Below, in pieces: positions 17,047 through 26,866 of a DNA stretch of 64,000 nt. The number at the start of each line of letters is the position of its first letter. The stretch's first letter is position 1. Source of the stretch: CAVYUC01 sp963816685 (GTDB lineage Bacteria > Bacteroidota > Bacteroidia > Bacteroidales > Prolixibacteraceae); the NCBI GenBank assembly GCA_963816685.1, contig CAWFMB010000022.1, positions 1 to 64,000 of the forward strand, written 5' to 3'. The position numbers were made by a program, and so were the translations under genes. Under the pieces are notes generated by a model. That model worked only from the letters and a program-made list of their open reading frames with translations, was not told the DNA's origin and searched no databases.

Positions 17047-18306
17047 TTACTTTATTTTATATCCGTCAGAAAGAGTCATCAGAAATGCAACAATTGCATC
17101 TTCTTCCTCCTCAGTTAATCCTAAATCGCCTAATTCATCTGCGTTGACATTTTCGGCAACTTCGGGGGCAGGCCATGTTTCAACATCGCGGGTGTTGTAA
17201 AAATGCACCACCTCTTTCAATGTTTTAAAATAACCGTTGTGTGTATAGGCTTTAATGTATCCGTTTCCTGGTTTCTTACCCACATTTCGTAAGGTTGGTA
17301 CTTTTTGTTTTCCCATATTATCTGCTGCCATTGATTGCCATAGTGGATTTGGATGTGTTTCAAGAAAGCCGCCAAGTCCTTTGTCAATCCATGCATCGCC
17401 ATCCGGATTTACTGCAGCTCCATTCACAATGACTTCATCCATATTGTAAAACGGATTATCCGGATTGCGGGGAACACCAAGATTATCAAAGGTGAAATCG
17501 GTAAACAATGGCATGTGTTCATCTTCGTCTTCCGCCGGGTGACAGGCAGCGCAATTTCCTTTATCTTCTGCTTCAAAAAGATTCATCCCCCACATTTCCT
17601 GTTCGGTCAGTTCAACTTCGCCTTTTAAAAAGTAATCGTATTTCGATGTAAAAGCATTTACTTCTTTGGAGGCTTCGTAGGCAGCAATTGCCAGTCCAAC
17701 GCGGCCGTAATTCAATTCAATTTCTTCCGGGGTTGCATAGGTTAAAGGTTCATTCCAGGCTTCTTCCCACAAATCAGCGTATTTTGAATCTGCAATTTTC
17801 ATGAGTACGGTTTTTGCATCCGGATTATTCTGTTCAACCGGATTCAGGAATGGCCCGATTGCCTGATCTGCCGCCGGATTTCCAAGGTGGTCGCCGGTTG
17901 CTCTTCCGTCCCAAAAATTACCGCCTTCAAAAATACCCTCATCTGTATCGAAATGGAATATTGGACTGCATGTTGCATATGCGGCACTCGGTGGTTTGCG
18001 GTTTCCAAAGCGCTGCGGACTGGCTCCGCGGTAAACTGAACCCTTGAGATTTATACCTGACAGCGGTCCCGTAAATCCTACGGAGGGTGAATGACAATCA
18101 GCACATGACATACTTCCGGGTTCCGAAATTTTATCGAAAAAAATTTCTTTACCCAGTTGTTCCAATGGTGTCAGTTCAGAAACAGTGGCTTTTTTTAAAC
18201 CAGGTTCATCAACTTCATTGTAAAAAGTTTCATTGTTGCACGAGAATAAAAATCCTGTTAAAAGGATTAATAAATTTACAGATAACGTTAGTTTTTTCTT
18301 TTTCAT
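17047..18306 (-). CDS. Di-heme cytochrome c peroxidase lipoprotein
   Basis: Periplasmic lipoprotein of 419 residues (lipobox LFSC, Cys23) of the bacterial di-heme cytochrome c peroxidase/MauG family. Two CxxCH heme sites are present: MSCADCHSP (C68-H72) and GNCAACHPA (C252-H256). It also has the family segments GKEIFFDKISEPG, FWDGRAT and KVPTLRNVGKKPGNGYIKAYTHNGYF. Known members reduce hydrogen peroxide with electrons from small cytochromes; MauG-like members oxidise protein residues. Which applies here is unresolved. It is single, with its own terminator. Confidence 0.92.
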   Translation of the reverse strand: MKKKKLTLSVNLLILLTGFLFSCNNETFYNEVDEPGLKKATVSELTPLEQLGKEIFFDKISEPGSMSCADCHSPSVGFTGPLSGINLKGSVYRGASPQRFGNRKPPSAAYATCSPIFHFDTDEGIFEGGNFWDGRATGDHLGNPAADQAIGPFLNPVEQNNPDAKTVLMKIADSKYADLWEEAWNEPLTYATPEEIELNYGRVGLAIAAYEASKEVNAFTSKYDYFLKGEVELTEQEMWGMNLFEAEDKGNCAACHPAEDEDEHMPLFTDFTFDNLGVPRNPDNPFYNMDEVIVNGAAVNPDGDAWIDKGLGGFLETHPNPLWQSMAADNMGKQKVPTLRNVGKKPGNGYIKAYTHNGYFKTLKEVVHFYNTRDVETWPAPEVAENVNADELGDLGLTEEEEDAIVAFLMTLSDGYKIK

Positions 18307-18541
18307 GAGAATAGATTTTAAATTTTGATTTTCAGAAATATTGGTGTTTTTATCCTACAAAAGTTAGGGAATTAATTTATTTTTTCCCCATATAACATAA
18401 TTGACATTTATCAACCTTCCTGTAATCAGGAACAATTGTCGCTTAAAATGAAAACCGGTTTAATAAATAAGCAGTAAAAAAATTTCTTCTATCTTTAGTT
18501 CCGGTTTCCAAACCTGATATTTTTGTTTTAAAAGACCACTT

Positions 18542-19963
18542 ATGAATAAAGATCGCGTAATTCCAAAAGGCATCTTATGGCCGTTTATTTTGCTGACTTC
18601 CTTGTTTTTTGCCTGGGCTGTTCCAAATAATCTTACCGATACCATGCTTGCTGCATTTAAACGGATAATGAGCCTCACCGATACAAAAACCGCCTGGATA
18701 CAAGTGGCCTGTTATCTTTTGGGATATGGTTTTTTTGCAATACCGGGAGCGTTGTTTATTAAACGTTATACCTATAAATCGGGAGTAATGCTTGGCCTGG
18801 GTTTATATGCTGCCGGTGCGTTTTTATTTTATCCTGCAATGCTTGTTTCGGAAAGCAGCACAGGTATCGGGTTTTTGATGTTTTTGTTTGCTATCCTTGT
18901 TTTGTTTGCAGGGCTTTCAGTGCTCGAAACTTCTACCAACTCGTATGTATATGCCATTGGTCCCGAATCAACGGCAACACGGCGGTTAAATTTTGCCCAA
19001 TCGTTTAATCCCTTTGGCGCCATTACCGGGGTAATCATCAGCCAGGTCTTTGTCCTTTCCAAACTCAACACGATGGGAGCTGCAGAAAGGGCTGCAATGG
19101 CACCTGTTGAACTGGCAAAAGTCCAGGCAGGCGAACTAAATGCAGTAACAACAGCGTATATGGCAGTAGGTTTGGTGATGGTTGTCATTTTGCTGATGAT
19201 TTATTTTACGCGAATGCCAAATCTTAAAGAGGATGATAAACGACTTGATTTTAAAGGAACATTCCGGAGGCTGATAAAAAATCCGAACTATTCATGGGGA
19301 GTGCTGGCACAGTTTTTTTATGTGGGCGCCCAGATTGCAGTCTGGTCGTTTATTATTCGCTATGTGATGCAACAGCTCAACCTTGATGCAGTTGTTGCCG
19401 GATTGGGTACCAATCCTTCCACCGAAGACATTATTTCTGCATTGCGTTCGGTGGAGCCGGTGGCTGCAGGTTTTTACAATTTTGTTGACTGGGTCGGACT
19501 TGATGTTCTTCTTCCCCGCACCGCTGAACAAGCCGGTGCAACTTATTACATCATGTCCCTTGTGTTATTTGTTTTTGGACGTTTTATCTGCACAGGCCTC
19601 ATGAAATTTATAAAACCAAAAAATCTGCTCACAGGCCTTGCTTTGCTGGCAGTTGTATTTTCTTTGATTGCAATTTATAATGGAGGATTTGCAGGAATTT
19701 ATGCATTGATGGGAATTTCAGGCTGCATGTCACTGATGTTTCCTACCATTTATGGTTTGGGAATCCGTGGATTGGGCGAAGACACAAAAATTGGCGGAGC
19801 AGGAATGGTGATGGCTATTGCAGGAGCAGCCGTTTTAACACAAATCCAGGGAATTGTTTCGGATCAGGCGGGTAGCATAAAACTTGCATACTGGGTGCCT
19901 GCTTTTGCTTTTTTGGTCGTCGCATTTTACGGTGCGGTTATTTGCCGCAGGTATGAAAAATAA
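18542..19963 (+). CDS. fucP: FucP-type sugar:H+ symporter (MFS)
   Basis: Major facilitator of 473 residues with about 12 hydrophobic segments, matching the L-fucose:H+ symporter group: FFAWAVPNNLTDTMLAAFKRIMSLT near the start and FYVGAQIAVWSFIIRYV in the middle. The group also includes glucose/galactose and other deoxyhexose permeases, so the sugar is not certain. It is followed 137 bp later by a sulfatase, which fits uptake of a deoxyhexose released from a sulfated glycan. It is inner-membrane, without a signal peptide. Confidence 0.85.
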   Translation: MNKDRVIPKGILWPFILLTSLFFAWAVPNNLTDTMLAAFKRIMSLTDTKTAWIQVACYLLGYGFFAIPGALFIKRYTYKSGVMLGLGLYAAGAFLFYPAMLVSESSTGIGFLMFLFAILVLFAGLSVLETSTNSYVYAIGPESTATRRLNFAQSFNPFGAITGVIISQVFVLSKLNTMGAAERAAMAPVELAKVQAGELNAVTTAYMAVGLVMVVILLMIYFTRMPNLKEDDKRLDFKGTFRRLIKNPNYSWGVLAQFFYVGAQIAVWSFIIRYVMQQLNLDAVVAGLGTNPSTEDIISALRSVEPVAAGFYNFVDWVGLDVLLPRTAEQAGATYYIMSLVLFVFGRFICTGLMKFIKPKNLLTGLALLAVVFSLIAIYNGGFAGIYALMGISGCMSLMFPTIYGLGIRGLGEDTKIGGAGMVMAIAGAAVLTQIQGIVSDQAGSIKLAYWVPAFAFLVVAFYGAVICRRYEK

Positions 19964-20100
19964 TGCAGGTTCGTTATACTTCATTATTCAACTGAACTTT
20001 AATGATTTAATTACCGGCTGTATGATAGTTGCCGGATTTTGTGCTGTTGGAGCCCATTTATTTTTTACTTTTAGCTCCGCAAATCAAAAAATGAATAATA

Positions 20101-21525
20101 ATGAAAATGAAATTCAAATCAATTCCCTTTATTCTTCTTTATTGCATTGTTGCATTTTTTACTTCAGGAGCCGAAAAAGAAAAGCCAGCCAATTTCATTA
20201 TCATTTATCTCGATGATGTTGGTTATGGCGATATTGCACTTACAGGTGCAATCGGTTATTCCACTCCAAACCTCGATAATATGGCCTCGCAGGGCATATT
20301 CTTTTCACATTATTATGCACCGCAGGCTGTTTGCAGTGCTTCACGGGCCGGCTTAATTACCGGATGCTACCCCAATCGTGTTGGATTTCGCGGTGCACTT
20401 GATCATAGAGCAAAAATCGGAATAAATGATAATGAAGAAACCATCGCCGAAGTTTTAAAAAAGAAAGGTTATGCAACAGCTGCCTTTGGAAAATGGCATT
20501 TGGGACATCACAAACAGTTTTTGCCGCCACATCATGGTTTCGATGAATATTTTGGTATTCCATACTCCAACGATATGTGGCCCAATCATCCAACAAATAA
20601 AAATTATTATCCTCCGCTGCCGTTGATTGAAGGTGATGAAGTGGTGGAAACAGGACCTGATCAGTCAAAATTCACCACTGAGTTTACTGAAAGAGCCGTT
20701 TCATTCATCAGGAAAAATAAGGATAATCCGTTTTTTGTGTATCTGGCGCATCCTATGGCGCATGTGCCGTTGTTTGTTTCCGATAAATTTAAAGGAAAAT
20801 CAAAACAGGGTTTGTACGGCGATGTGATGGAGGAAATCGACTGGAGTGTGGGACAGATTTTGAAGACTCTGGAAGAGTTAAAGCTTGATAAAAACACGCT
20901 GGTTATTTTTACATCTGACAACGGGCCGTGGATTAACTACGGAAATCATGCCGGCAGCACCGGTGGTCTGCGCGAAGGAAAGGGAACTACTTATGAAGGA
21001 GGTCAGCGCGTTCCATGCCTGATGATGTGGAAAGGGGTGATTTCTCCGGGAACAGTTAACAATAACCTGATTTCGGGAATTGATATCCTGCCGACACTTG
21101 CGGAAATTGCCAATGCTCCGCTTCCTGAAAACAAAATCGACGGGTTAAGCCTTCTGCCGCTCATTAAAGGCGAAGAGACAGATTCACCTCGAAAATCATT
21201 TTATTACTATTACCGCACTAACAATCTTGAAGCAGTTCAGGATGGACAATGGAAACTCGTATTCCCGCATCCGGGAAGAACTTATGAGGGATTTGAGCCC
21301 GGAAAAGACGGAATGCCTGGGAAAGTAAATGAAAATTTTGACGTTCAGCAAGGATTGTATGATTTACGCCGTGACCCTGGTGAGCGGTATAACGTGATGG
21401 AATTTTATCCTGAAATTGTTGACCGGTTGTTAAAACTGGCTGATGAAGCGCGCAATGATTTAGGCGATGATTTAACAGGAGTTCCCGGAAAAAACAGGAG
21501 GGAAATTGGCCATCTTGCAGAATAA
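20101..21525 (+). CDS. S1-family sulfatase (arylsulfatase type), exported
   Basis: Exported sulfatase of 474 residues. It starts with a signal peptide, then NFIIIYLDDVGYGDIAL (metal-binding DD). The formylglycine signature is CSASRAGLITG: Cys78 is followed by S-A-S-R, the Ala variant of CxPSR, so maturation by an anaerobic or aerobic formylglycine-generating enzyme is expected. GKWHLG and DNGP supply further active-site residues. Family knowledge: it removes sulfate esters from carbohydrates. The substrate is not readable, but the neighbouring FucP symporter suggests sulfated fucose- or galactose-containing glycans. Confidence 0.92.
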   Translation: MKMKFKSIPFILLYCIVAFFTSGAEKEKPANFIIIYLDDVGYGDIALTGAIGYSTPNLDNMASQGIFFSHYYAPQAVCSASRAGLITGCYPNRVGFRGALDHRAKIGINDNEETIAEVLKKKGYATAAFGKWHLGHHKQFLPPHHGFDEYFGIPYSNDMWPNHPTNKNYYPPLPLIEGDEVVETGPDQSKFTTEFTERAVSFIRKNKDNPFFVYLAHPMAHVPLFVSDKFKGKSKQGLYGDVMEEIDWSVGQILKTLEELKLDKNTLVIFTSDNGPWINYGNHAGSTGGLREGKGTTYEGGQRVPCLMMWKGVISPGTVNNNLISGIDILPTLAEIANAPLPENKIDGLSLLPLIKGEETDSPRKSFYYYYRTNNLEAVQDGQWKLVFPHPGRTYEGFEPGKDGMPGKVNENFDVQQGLYDLRRDPGERYNVMEFYPEIVDRLLKLADEARNDLGDDLTGVPGKNRREIGHLAE

Positions 21526-21720
21526 ACCGGGCCATCCGAAGGTGATCAGGAAGAAATAAGAAATATCAAGTAAGCCCGTCTGGCTGGACGGACAGGGAAT
21601 AACAGAATTTCAGAAAATGAATGTCGAATATCGAATGTCGATTGCAGAATTTTGATTTCGCAGATACACACAGATTTTATAATTAGTGCGAAAATCAGTG
21701 CAATCAATTGGAGATTAAAA
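21526..21720. other. Repeat-rich intergenic start, with small hairpin at 21574-21597
   Basis: No gene. A short hairpin (CCGTC/GACGG, 21576-21591) resembles the REP-like element at 5694. Low-complexity phrases such as AATATCGAATGTCGA recur, and also recur at 22391 and 23121. Confidence 0.5.
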
Positions 21721-22110
21721 GAAATAAAAAATATCGAATAACAAATAACAGAATCAGGAAGTAAAACAATCCTGAAAGGATTAAATTAGAATAATCCCGT
21801 ATGAAATGCGGTGGTTAAGGCGAAGTACAACCCCGAACCCGGTACGGGTTCGATTATAGTAGCAGCAATATGTGATTTTGATCATGAACCCGGTACGGGT
21901 TCGATTATAATAATGCTAACGAAACATCACCATGAAGGGAAATCATTTTTAAAACACATACCCATATTTTTAGGTAGCATCGGTCAAAAAAATATATTGC
22001 AGGTTTCAGGACAAGCCGGTTTTTTATCAAACCCGTACTGGGTTGAGGACGTAACAACGATATTCTTTTCTGCTACTATAATCCAATGCATACTGCGTTG
22101 TAACTGAATC
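21721..22110. repeat. Palindromic repeat element, copy 1 (about 390 bp)
   Basis: First of two nearly identical copies; copy 2 is at 22495-22885, period about 774 bp. It carries two GAACCCGGTACGGGTTC palindromes (21835-21851, 21886-21902) near the left and two others near the right (AACCC-GTACT-GGGTT at 22030-22044 and CAATGC-ATACT-GCGTTG near 22084-22100). The arrangement is like a REP doublet or BIME. The 98-codon frame inside is identical in both copies and is read as spurious. Confidence 0.75.
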
Positions 22111-22494
22111 CGGTACAGATTTGATTATCGTAGCAACATGTTGTTTGCGAATTTGATTGTGAATCTGGTACGGGTTCGATTATAATATAGTTATAAATTC
22201 CGGCCTTATTATCCAACCCATACTGGGTTGTGACAAAACAACAACACTGTTTTTTCTACTAAAATCCAACGCATACTGCGTTGAATTTTAACCCGGGGTT
22301 CAACATCAATATTTACCACAGATTCCGCAGATTCACACAGATTTTATGATTTGTGCGAAAAAACAATGCAATCCGCTGGAGAGCAAAAAATAGAATGTCG
22401 AATGCAGAATTTCGATTTCGCTGAATTCTGTAGATAGAGTGCATGATATTTGTAATTTCTGCGAAAATCAATGCCATCAGCAGGTGAGCAAAAA
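22111..22494. repeat. Degenerate repeat spacer between copies 1 and 2
   Basis: Contains decayed versions of the same palindromes (CTGGTACGGGTTCGATTAT; AACCCATACTGGGTT; CAACGCATACTGCGTTG) and the phrase GCAATCCGCTGGAGAGCAAA, which recurs near 23095. No gene is seen. Confidence 0.55.
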
Positions 22495-22885
22495 GAAATA
22501 AAAAATATCGAATAACAAATAACAGAATCAGGAAGTGAAAACAATCCTGAAAGGATTAAATTTGAATAGCCCCGTATGAAATGCGGTGGTTAAGGCGAAG
22601 TACAACCCCGAACCCGGTACGGGTTCGATTATAGTAGCAGCAATATGTGATTTTGATCATGAACCCGGTACGGGTTCGATTATAATAATGCTAACGAAAC
22701 ATCACCATGAAGGGAAATCATTTTTAAAACACATACCCATATTTTTAGGTAGCATCGGTCAAAAAAATATATTGCAGGTTTCAGGACAAGCCGGTTTTTT
22801 ATCAAACCCGTACTGGGTTGAGGACGTAACAACGATATTCTTTTCTGCTACTATAATCCAATGCATACTGCGTTGTAACTGAATC
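22495..22885. repeat. Palindromic repeat element, copy 2 (about 391 bp)
   Basis: Nearly identical to copy 1, with one extra base in the left flank and a few substitutions confined to the first 80 bp. Palindromes are at 22610-22626 and 22661-22677. The near identity over more than 300 bp points to a recent duplication or gene conversion. Confidence 0.75.
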
Positions 22886-23220
22886 ATTTCAGATGAAAAT
22901 CAGCACATATCATTTGCGAATTATAAAGAATATAACGAATATCGAATAACATAATAATAGAATCAGGAATTATAACAATCCTGGGAGTGATTAAACATCA
23001 ATATTTCTACTGAAATGCGAGATTACTGCGATGAATTCGAACCCGAGGGTTCAACTATCATTATTTACAAGTACAGAAATTCAGATTTTGCCAATGCAAT
23101 CCGCTGGAGAGCAAAGAATAGAATGTCGAATGTCAGAATTTCGATTTCGCTGATTCTGTAGATAGAGGCATGATATTATAATTTGTGTGAAAATCAGTGC
23201 AATCAACGGGGGATTAAAAA
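22886..23220. repeat. Degenerate repeat spacer
   Basis: A diverged copy of the left end (ATATCGAATAACATAATAATAG, 22935 onward) followed by AACCCGAGGGTT and a copy of the 22370s spacer. No gene is visible. Confidence 0.5.
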
Positions 23221-23405
23221 GAAATAAGAAATATCGAATAATGAATAACAGAATCAGGAAGTGGAGGAAATCCTGAAAGGATTAAATTTGAATAGCCCCG
23301 TATGAAATGCGGTGGTTAAGGCGAAGTACAACCCCGAACCCGGTACGGGTTCGATTATAGTAGCAGCAATATGTGATTTTGATCATGAACCCGGAAAGGG
23401 TTCAA
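23221..23405. repeat. Palindromic repeat element, copy 3 (left end only)
   Basis: Left 180 bp of the same element, with palindromes at 23336-23352 and a variant, GAACCCGGAAAGGGTTC, at 23387-23403. It stops 57 bp before the GH97 start codon, so it lies in that gene's promoter or leader region. Confidence 0.7.
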
Positions 23406-23461
23406 CATATTTCAATTTTTTATATAATATTGTTGTTTTTAATCAATAAAACCAAATTCAG

Positions 23462-25372
23462 ATGAAGTATATTTTATTAATGCTTATTGTTGTCTTCTTC
23501 AGTTCATGCAATTCGAAAAGTGATTTGCTGACGCTGAAATCCCCTTCCGGAAATCTTAAAGTAGTTGTTACAACCAATAACAATAAACAGGTTTTTTACC
23601 GGATAAACTCAATTGACAATGATGGTGAAAAAGTAGTTTTATTCAATTCACCACTGGGTGTGGTGCGCAACGATGTTGACTTTACCCGGAACCTTCAGTA
23701 TAAAGGTTCCTCTGAACCACAACTCATCAGCGACAATTATTCAATGAGCTCCGGGAAACAAAGCAGATTGGATTATAATGCCCGTGAAACTGATGTTGTT
23801 TTTTCAACTTCAACGGGAGAGGAACTTGAAATTACTTTTCGGGTTTTTGATGAAGGAGTGGCTTTCCGGTATCGTTTTCCGGGTTCCGGGGATGAAAAGG
23901 TTACAGTAACTGCAGAGGCTACCGGTTTTGCAGTTTCTGATTCAGTGGATGGCTGGATGTCGCCATACCAGGTGGCTACTTCATGGGGAAATCCTGGATA
24001 TGAAGAAGATTTTCTGAAAGTAAAATCAGGAACTCCGTCGCCTGACGGGGCAGGGTGGTGTTTCCCGCTGCTTTTTCATTCAAACGGAAAATGGATATAT
24101 ATTTCAGAAGCCGGCCTGGATGAAAATTACTGCGGTACCCATCTCAATCAGGAAAGTACCGGTGGAATCTATACTGTTGCAATGCCGGCAACAAATGAAC
24201 GTTTGGGTGACGGCAACGCCAGTCCGGCTTCGGTATTGCCATGGGAAATGCCCTGGCGTTTCATTTTAATCAGCGATTCACTGAACGGGATTGTTGAGTC
24301 ACAAATGGTTTATCATTTGGCTGAATCTTCAAAAATTAAAGATACATCATGGATTAAACCTGGTCGTGCATCCTGGGAATGGTGGTCGTCGAAAAGTGGC
24401 AGAACAGTAAAGGAACTAAAGCGCTTTGTTGATTTGGCGGCCGAAATGGGATGGGAATATTCGCTGGTTGATGCAGGATGGGAACAAATGCCCGATGGAA
24501 ATATTCAAGATGTTGTTGACTATGCAAATAATAAAAACGTTGGATTGCTGCTTTGGTACAATTCGGGCGGACGGCGCGACAGTTCAGCACAAAATGAAGA
24601 GTTTGTACTATTTAATGACGATACCCGCGAAAAGGAAATGTCACGTCTGGAAGAGTGGGGAATTAAAGGAATTAAAGTTGATTTTTTTGCCACCGACAAA
24701 CAGTTTGGAATCGCACTTTACAGGAAAATACTTGAAGATGCAGCAAGGCACAGGTTGCTGGTGGATTTTCATGGTTGCACCCTGCCACGCGGCTGGACGC
24801 GAACCTATCCGAACCTGCTGACAATGGAAGCAGTGCGCGGTGCAGAATGCTACCGTTTTTCGAAAACATATCCGGATATTGCCGCTTCATACAATACAAT
24901 GGCTGCTTTGCTGCGTGGAACTGCCGGCCCAACAGATTTTACGCCTGCAACTTTTTCCGATAACCGCTATCCGCACAAAACCACATCGGCACACGAACTG
25001 GCACTGACTGTGGTTTACGAAAGTGGCATTGTTCACATGGCTGATACACCTGAAAGTTACCGTTCGTTAAAACCACAAGCCATTGAATTCCTGAAAAAGG
25101 TTCCGGCCGCCTGGGATGAATCGAAACTGATTAAAGCTGTTCCTGGCGAACTTTTTATTGTTGCAAGACGAAAAGGTGAAAAATGGTTTGTTGCAGGAAT
25201 TAATGGTAAAAATGAAGTACAGGATGTTACGCTTTTCCTTCCGGAAGGATTGACTAATGCAACTTGCATTAGCGATGGCGAATTTCGTGATGATTTGGTT
25301 TTCTTAAATACCGGAAACAATTCCAACTTATCGGTATCACTAAAACCGAATGGTGGGTTTGTCATTTTTTGA
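23462..25372 (+). CDS. GH97 glycosidase (SusB-like) lipoprotein
   Basis: Lipoprotein of 636 residues (lipobox FSSC) of glycoside hydrolase family 97. The N-terminal beta-sandwich (about 25-270) is followed by a TIM barrel with SWEWWSSKSG, WEYSLVDAGW and GIKGIKVDFFATD. Family knowledge: retaining GH97 alpha-galactosidases use an Asp nucleophile in the KVDF-type segment (here about D406), while inverting SusB alpha-glucosidases use Glu bases. The Asp here and LTMEAVRGAECY (about E455/E461) favour the retaining subgroup, but this was not checked by alignment. It is periplasmic or surface-anchored. Confidence 0.9.
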   Translation: MKYILLMLIVVFFSSCNSKSDLLTLKSPSGNLKVVVTTNNNKQVFYRINSIDNDGEKVVLFNSPLGVVRNDVDFTRNLQYKGSSEPQLISDNYSMSSGKQSRLDYNARETDVVFSTSTGEELEITFRVFDEGVAFRYRFPGSGDEKVTVTAEATGFAVSDSVDGWMSPYQVATSWGNPGYEEDFLKVKSGTPSPDGAGWCFPLLFHSNGKWIYISEAGLDENYCGTHLNQESTGGIYTVAMPATNERLGDGNASPASVLPWEMPWRFILISDSLNGIVESQMVYHLAESSKIKDTSWIKPGRASWEWWSSKSGRTVKELKRFVDLAAEMGWEYSLVDAGWEQMPDGNIQDVVDYANNKNVGLLLWYNSGGRRDSSAQNEEFVLFNDDTREKEMSRLEEWGIKGIKVDFFATDKQFGIALYRKILEDAARHRLLVDFHGCTLPRGWTRTYPNLLTMEAVRGAECYRFSKTYPDIAASYNTMAALLRGTAGPTDFTPATFSDNRYPHKTTSAHELALTVVYESGIVHMADTPESYRSLKPQAIEFLKKVPAAWDESKLIKAVPGELFIVARRKGEKWFVAGINGKNEVQDVTLFLPEGLTNATCISDGEFRDDLVFLNTGNNSNLSVSLKPNGGFVIF

Positions 25373-25486
25373 AGCCAATAATGGTCTTACATTCTATACG
25401 TTCCACAGTAAAAGCTACATTTATTTTTCAACAGGTAGTTTTTTGCTATTTTGCGCATTCAAATATTAACTGACAAATTTTAAATC

Positions 25487-26740
25487 ATGAAGAACAAATT
25501 TCTGTTTTTACTAATTCTCAGTGCTGTTATTTTTAGTTCCTGTTCACAAAACACTGAAAATAAACAGGCATCAACGCCTGAATTTATTACTATTGCCGGT
25601 CCCGACCTGCATACCCCCAATGGTGAAAAATTCTTCATACAGGGAATTAACCTGGGAAACTGGCTCAATCCCGAAGGGTACATGTTTGGATTTGGCCGTA
25701 CCAGTTCTGCCCGTTTAATCGACCAGGCATTTAAAGAGATGGTTGGTCCTGATTTTACCAATCATTTCTGGCAGCTTTTCAAAGACAATTACATTACTGA
25801 AGAAGACATTCAGTACATAAAATCAACGGGAATGAATACCATTCGTTTGCCGTTTCATTATAAATTGCTGACCGATGAAGATTTTATGGGATTATCTTCC
25901 AGGCAGGATGGTTTTGCGCGCATCGACAGCCTTGTAAACTGGTGCCGCAGGGCTGATTTGTATGTAATACTTGACATGCACGATGCTCCGGGGGGCCAAA
26001 CAGGAGATAATATTGACGACAGTTACGGTTACCCGTGGCTGATGGTGAGTGAAGAAAGTCAGCAGCAGTTTGTTGAAATCTGGAAGAATATTGCTGAACG
26101 GTACAGCAACGAACCGGTGATTTTAGGATATGATTTGCTAAATGAACCCATTGCCACATATTTTGAAGATGAATATGAAATTCTTAACCCGCAGCTGGAA
26201 CCGCTGTATAAAAAAGCAGTTGCTGCTATCCGCGAAGCAGATAAAAATCACATTGTACTTTTGGGAGGAGCGCAATGGAACAGCAATTTCAGGGTCTTTA
26301 CCGATTCAAAATTCGACGACAACATCATGTATACCTGTCATCGGTACTGGTGCGATACATTGCAGGCCAATATTCAGGATTATGTGGATTTTCGCGACTC
26401 GGTCAATCTTCCGCTGTATATGGGAGAAACAGGTGAAAACAATGACCAGTGGATTGGTGCCTGGACACGATTAATGAACAAAAACAACATTGGATGGACA
26501 TACTGGCCCTATAAAAAAATGCGGCGTTCGAGTTGCATGCGCACTATTCCGGCACCAGAGAACTGGGATATAGTGCTTGAATTTGCAAAGGCGCCAAGAA
26601 CTGGTTTTGATGAAATCAGAAAAGCGAGGCCAAATCAGGAACTTGCAAAGAAAGCAATGCTGCAGTTTATCGAAAATATGAAATTTGAAAATACAACAAT
26701 CAATGAAGGATACATCAAAGCGATGGGAATGAAACCCTGA
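25487..26740 (+). CDS. GH5-family glycoside hydrolase lipoprotein
   Basis: Lipoprotein of 417 residues (lipobox FSSC, Cys19) of family GH5. Features: FIQGINLGNWLNPEGYM at the barrel start, NTIRLPFHY, VILDMHDAPGGQ, acid/base Glu in YDLLNEPIAT (about E219) and nucleophile Glu in LYMGETGEN (E314). GH5 enzymes are retaining endo- or exo-beta-glycosidases acting on glucan, mannan or related polymers; the subfamily was not determined. It sits 114 bp after GH97 and is followed by a strong terminator. Confidence 0.92.
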   Translation: MKNKFLFLLILSAVIFSSCSQNTENKQASTPEFITIAGPDLHTPNGEKFFIQGINLGNWLNPEGYMFGFGRTSSARLIDQAFKEMVGPDFTNHFWQLFKDNYITEEDIQYIKSTGMNTIRLPFHYKLLTDEDFMGLSSRQDGFARIDSLVNWCRRADLYVILDMHDAPGGQTGDNIDDSYGYPWLMVSEESQQQFVEIWKNIAERYSNEPVILGYDLLNEPIATYFEDEYEILNPQLEPLYKKAVAAIREADKNHIVLLGGAQWNSNFRVFTDSKFDDNIMYTCHRYWCDTLQANIQDYVDFRDSVNLPLYMGETGENNDQWIGAWTRLMNKNNIGWTYWPYKKMRRSSCMRTIPAPENWDIVLEFAKAPRTGFDEIRKARPNQELAKKAMLQFIENMKFENTTINEGYIKAMGMKP

Positions 26741-26805
26741 AACTGCTGTATACAAATGTACAACAACATGATTATTAGTGTAATTCAAGTTCAGATTTGA
26801 ATAAT

Positions 26806-26852
26806 CCAATATGGCTTTACAAAAAACAGGTGAAGCCATTTTGGTTTTTTTT
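26806..26852 (+). terminator. Rho-independent terminator after GH5
   Basis: CCAATATGGCTT (26806-26817) pairs with AAGCCATTTTGG (26833-26844) at 11 of 12 positions and is followed by eight T residues. Confidence 0.8.
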
Positions 26853-26866
26853 AATGAATATCTGAA

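Noticed and set aside
21811..22882. Two identical 98-codon frames as genes
   Set aside because: They read straight through palindromic repeat units and are identical because the DNA is duplicated.
21721..23405. CRISPR array
   Set aside because: Repeats are hundreds of bases long with palindromes; there are no short regular repeats with unique spacers and no cas genes.
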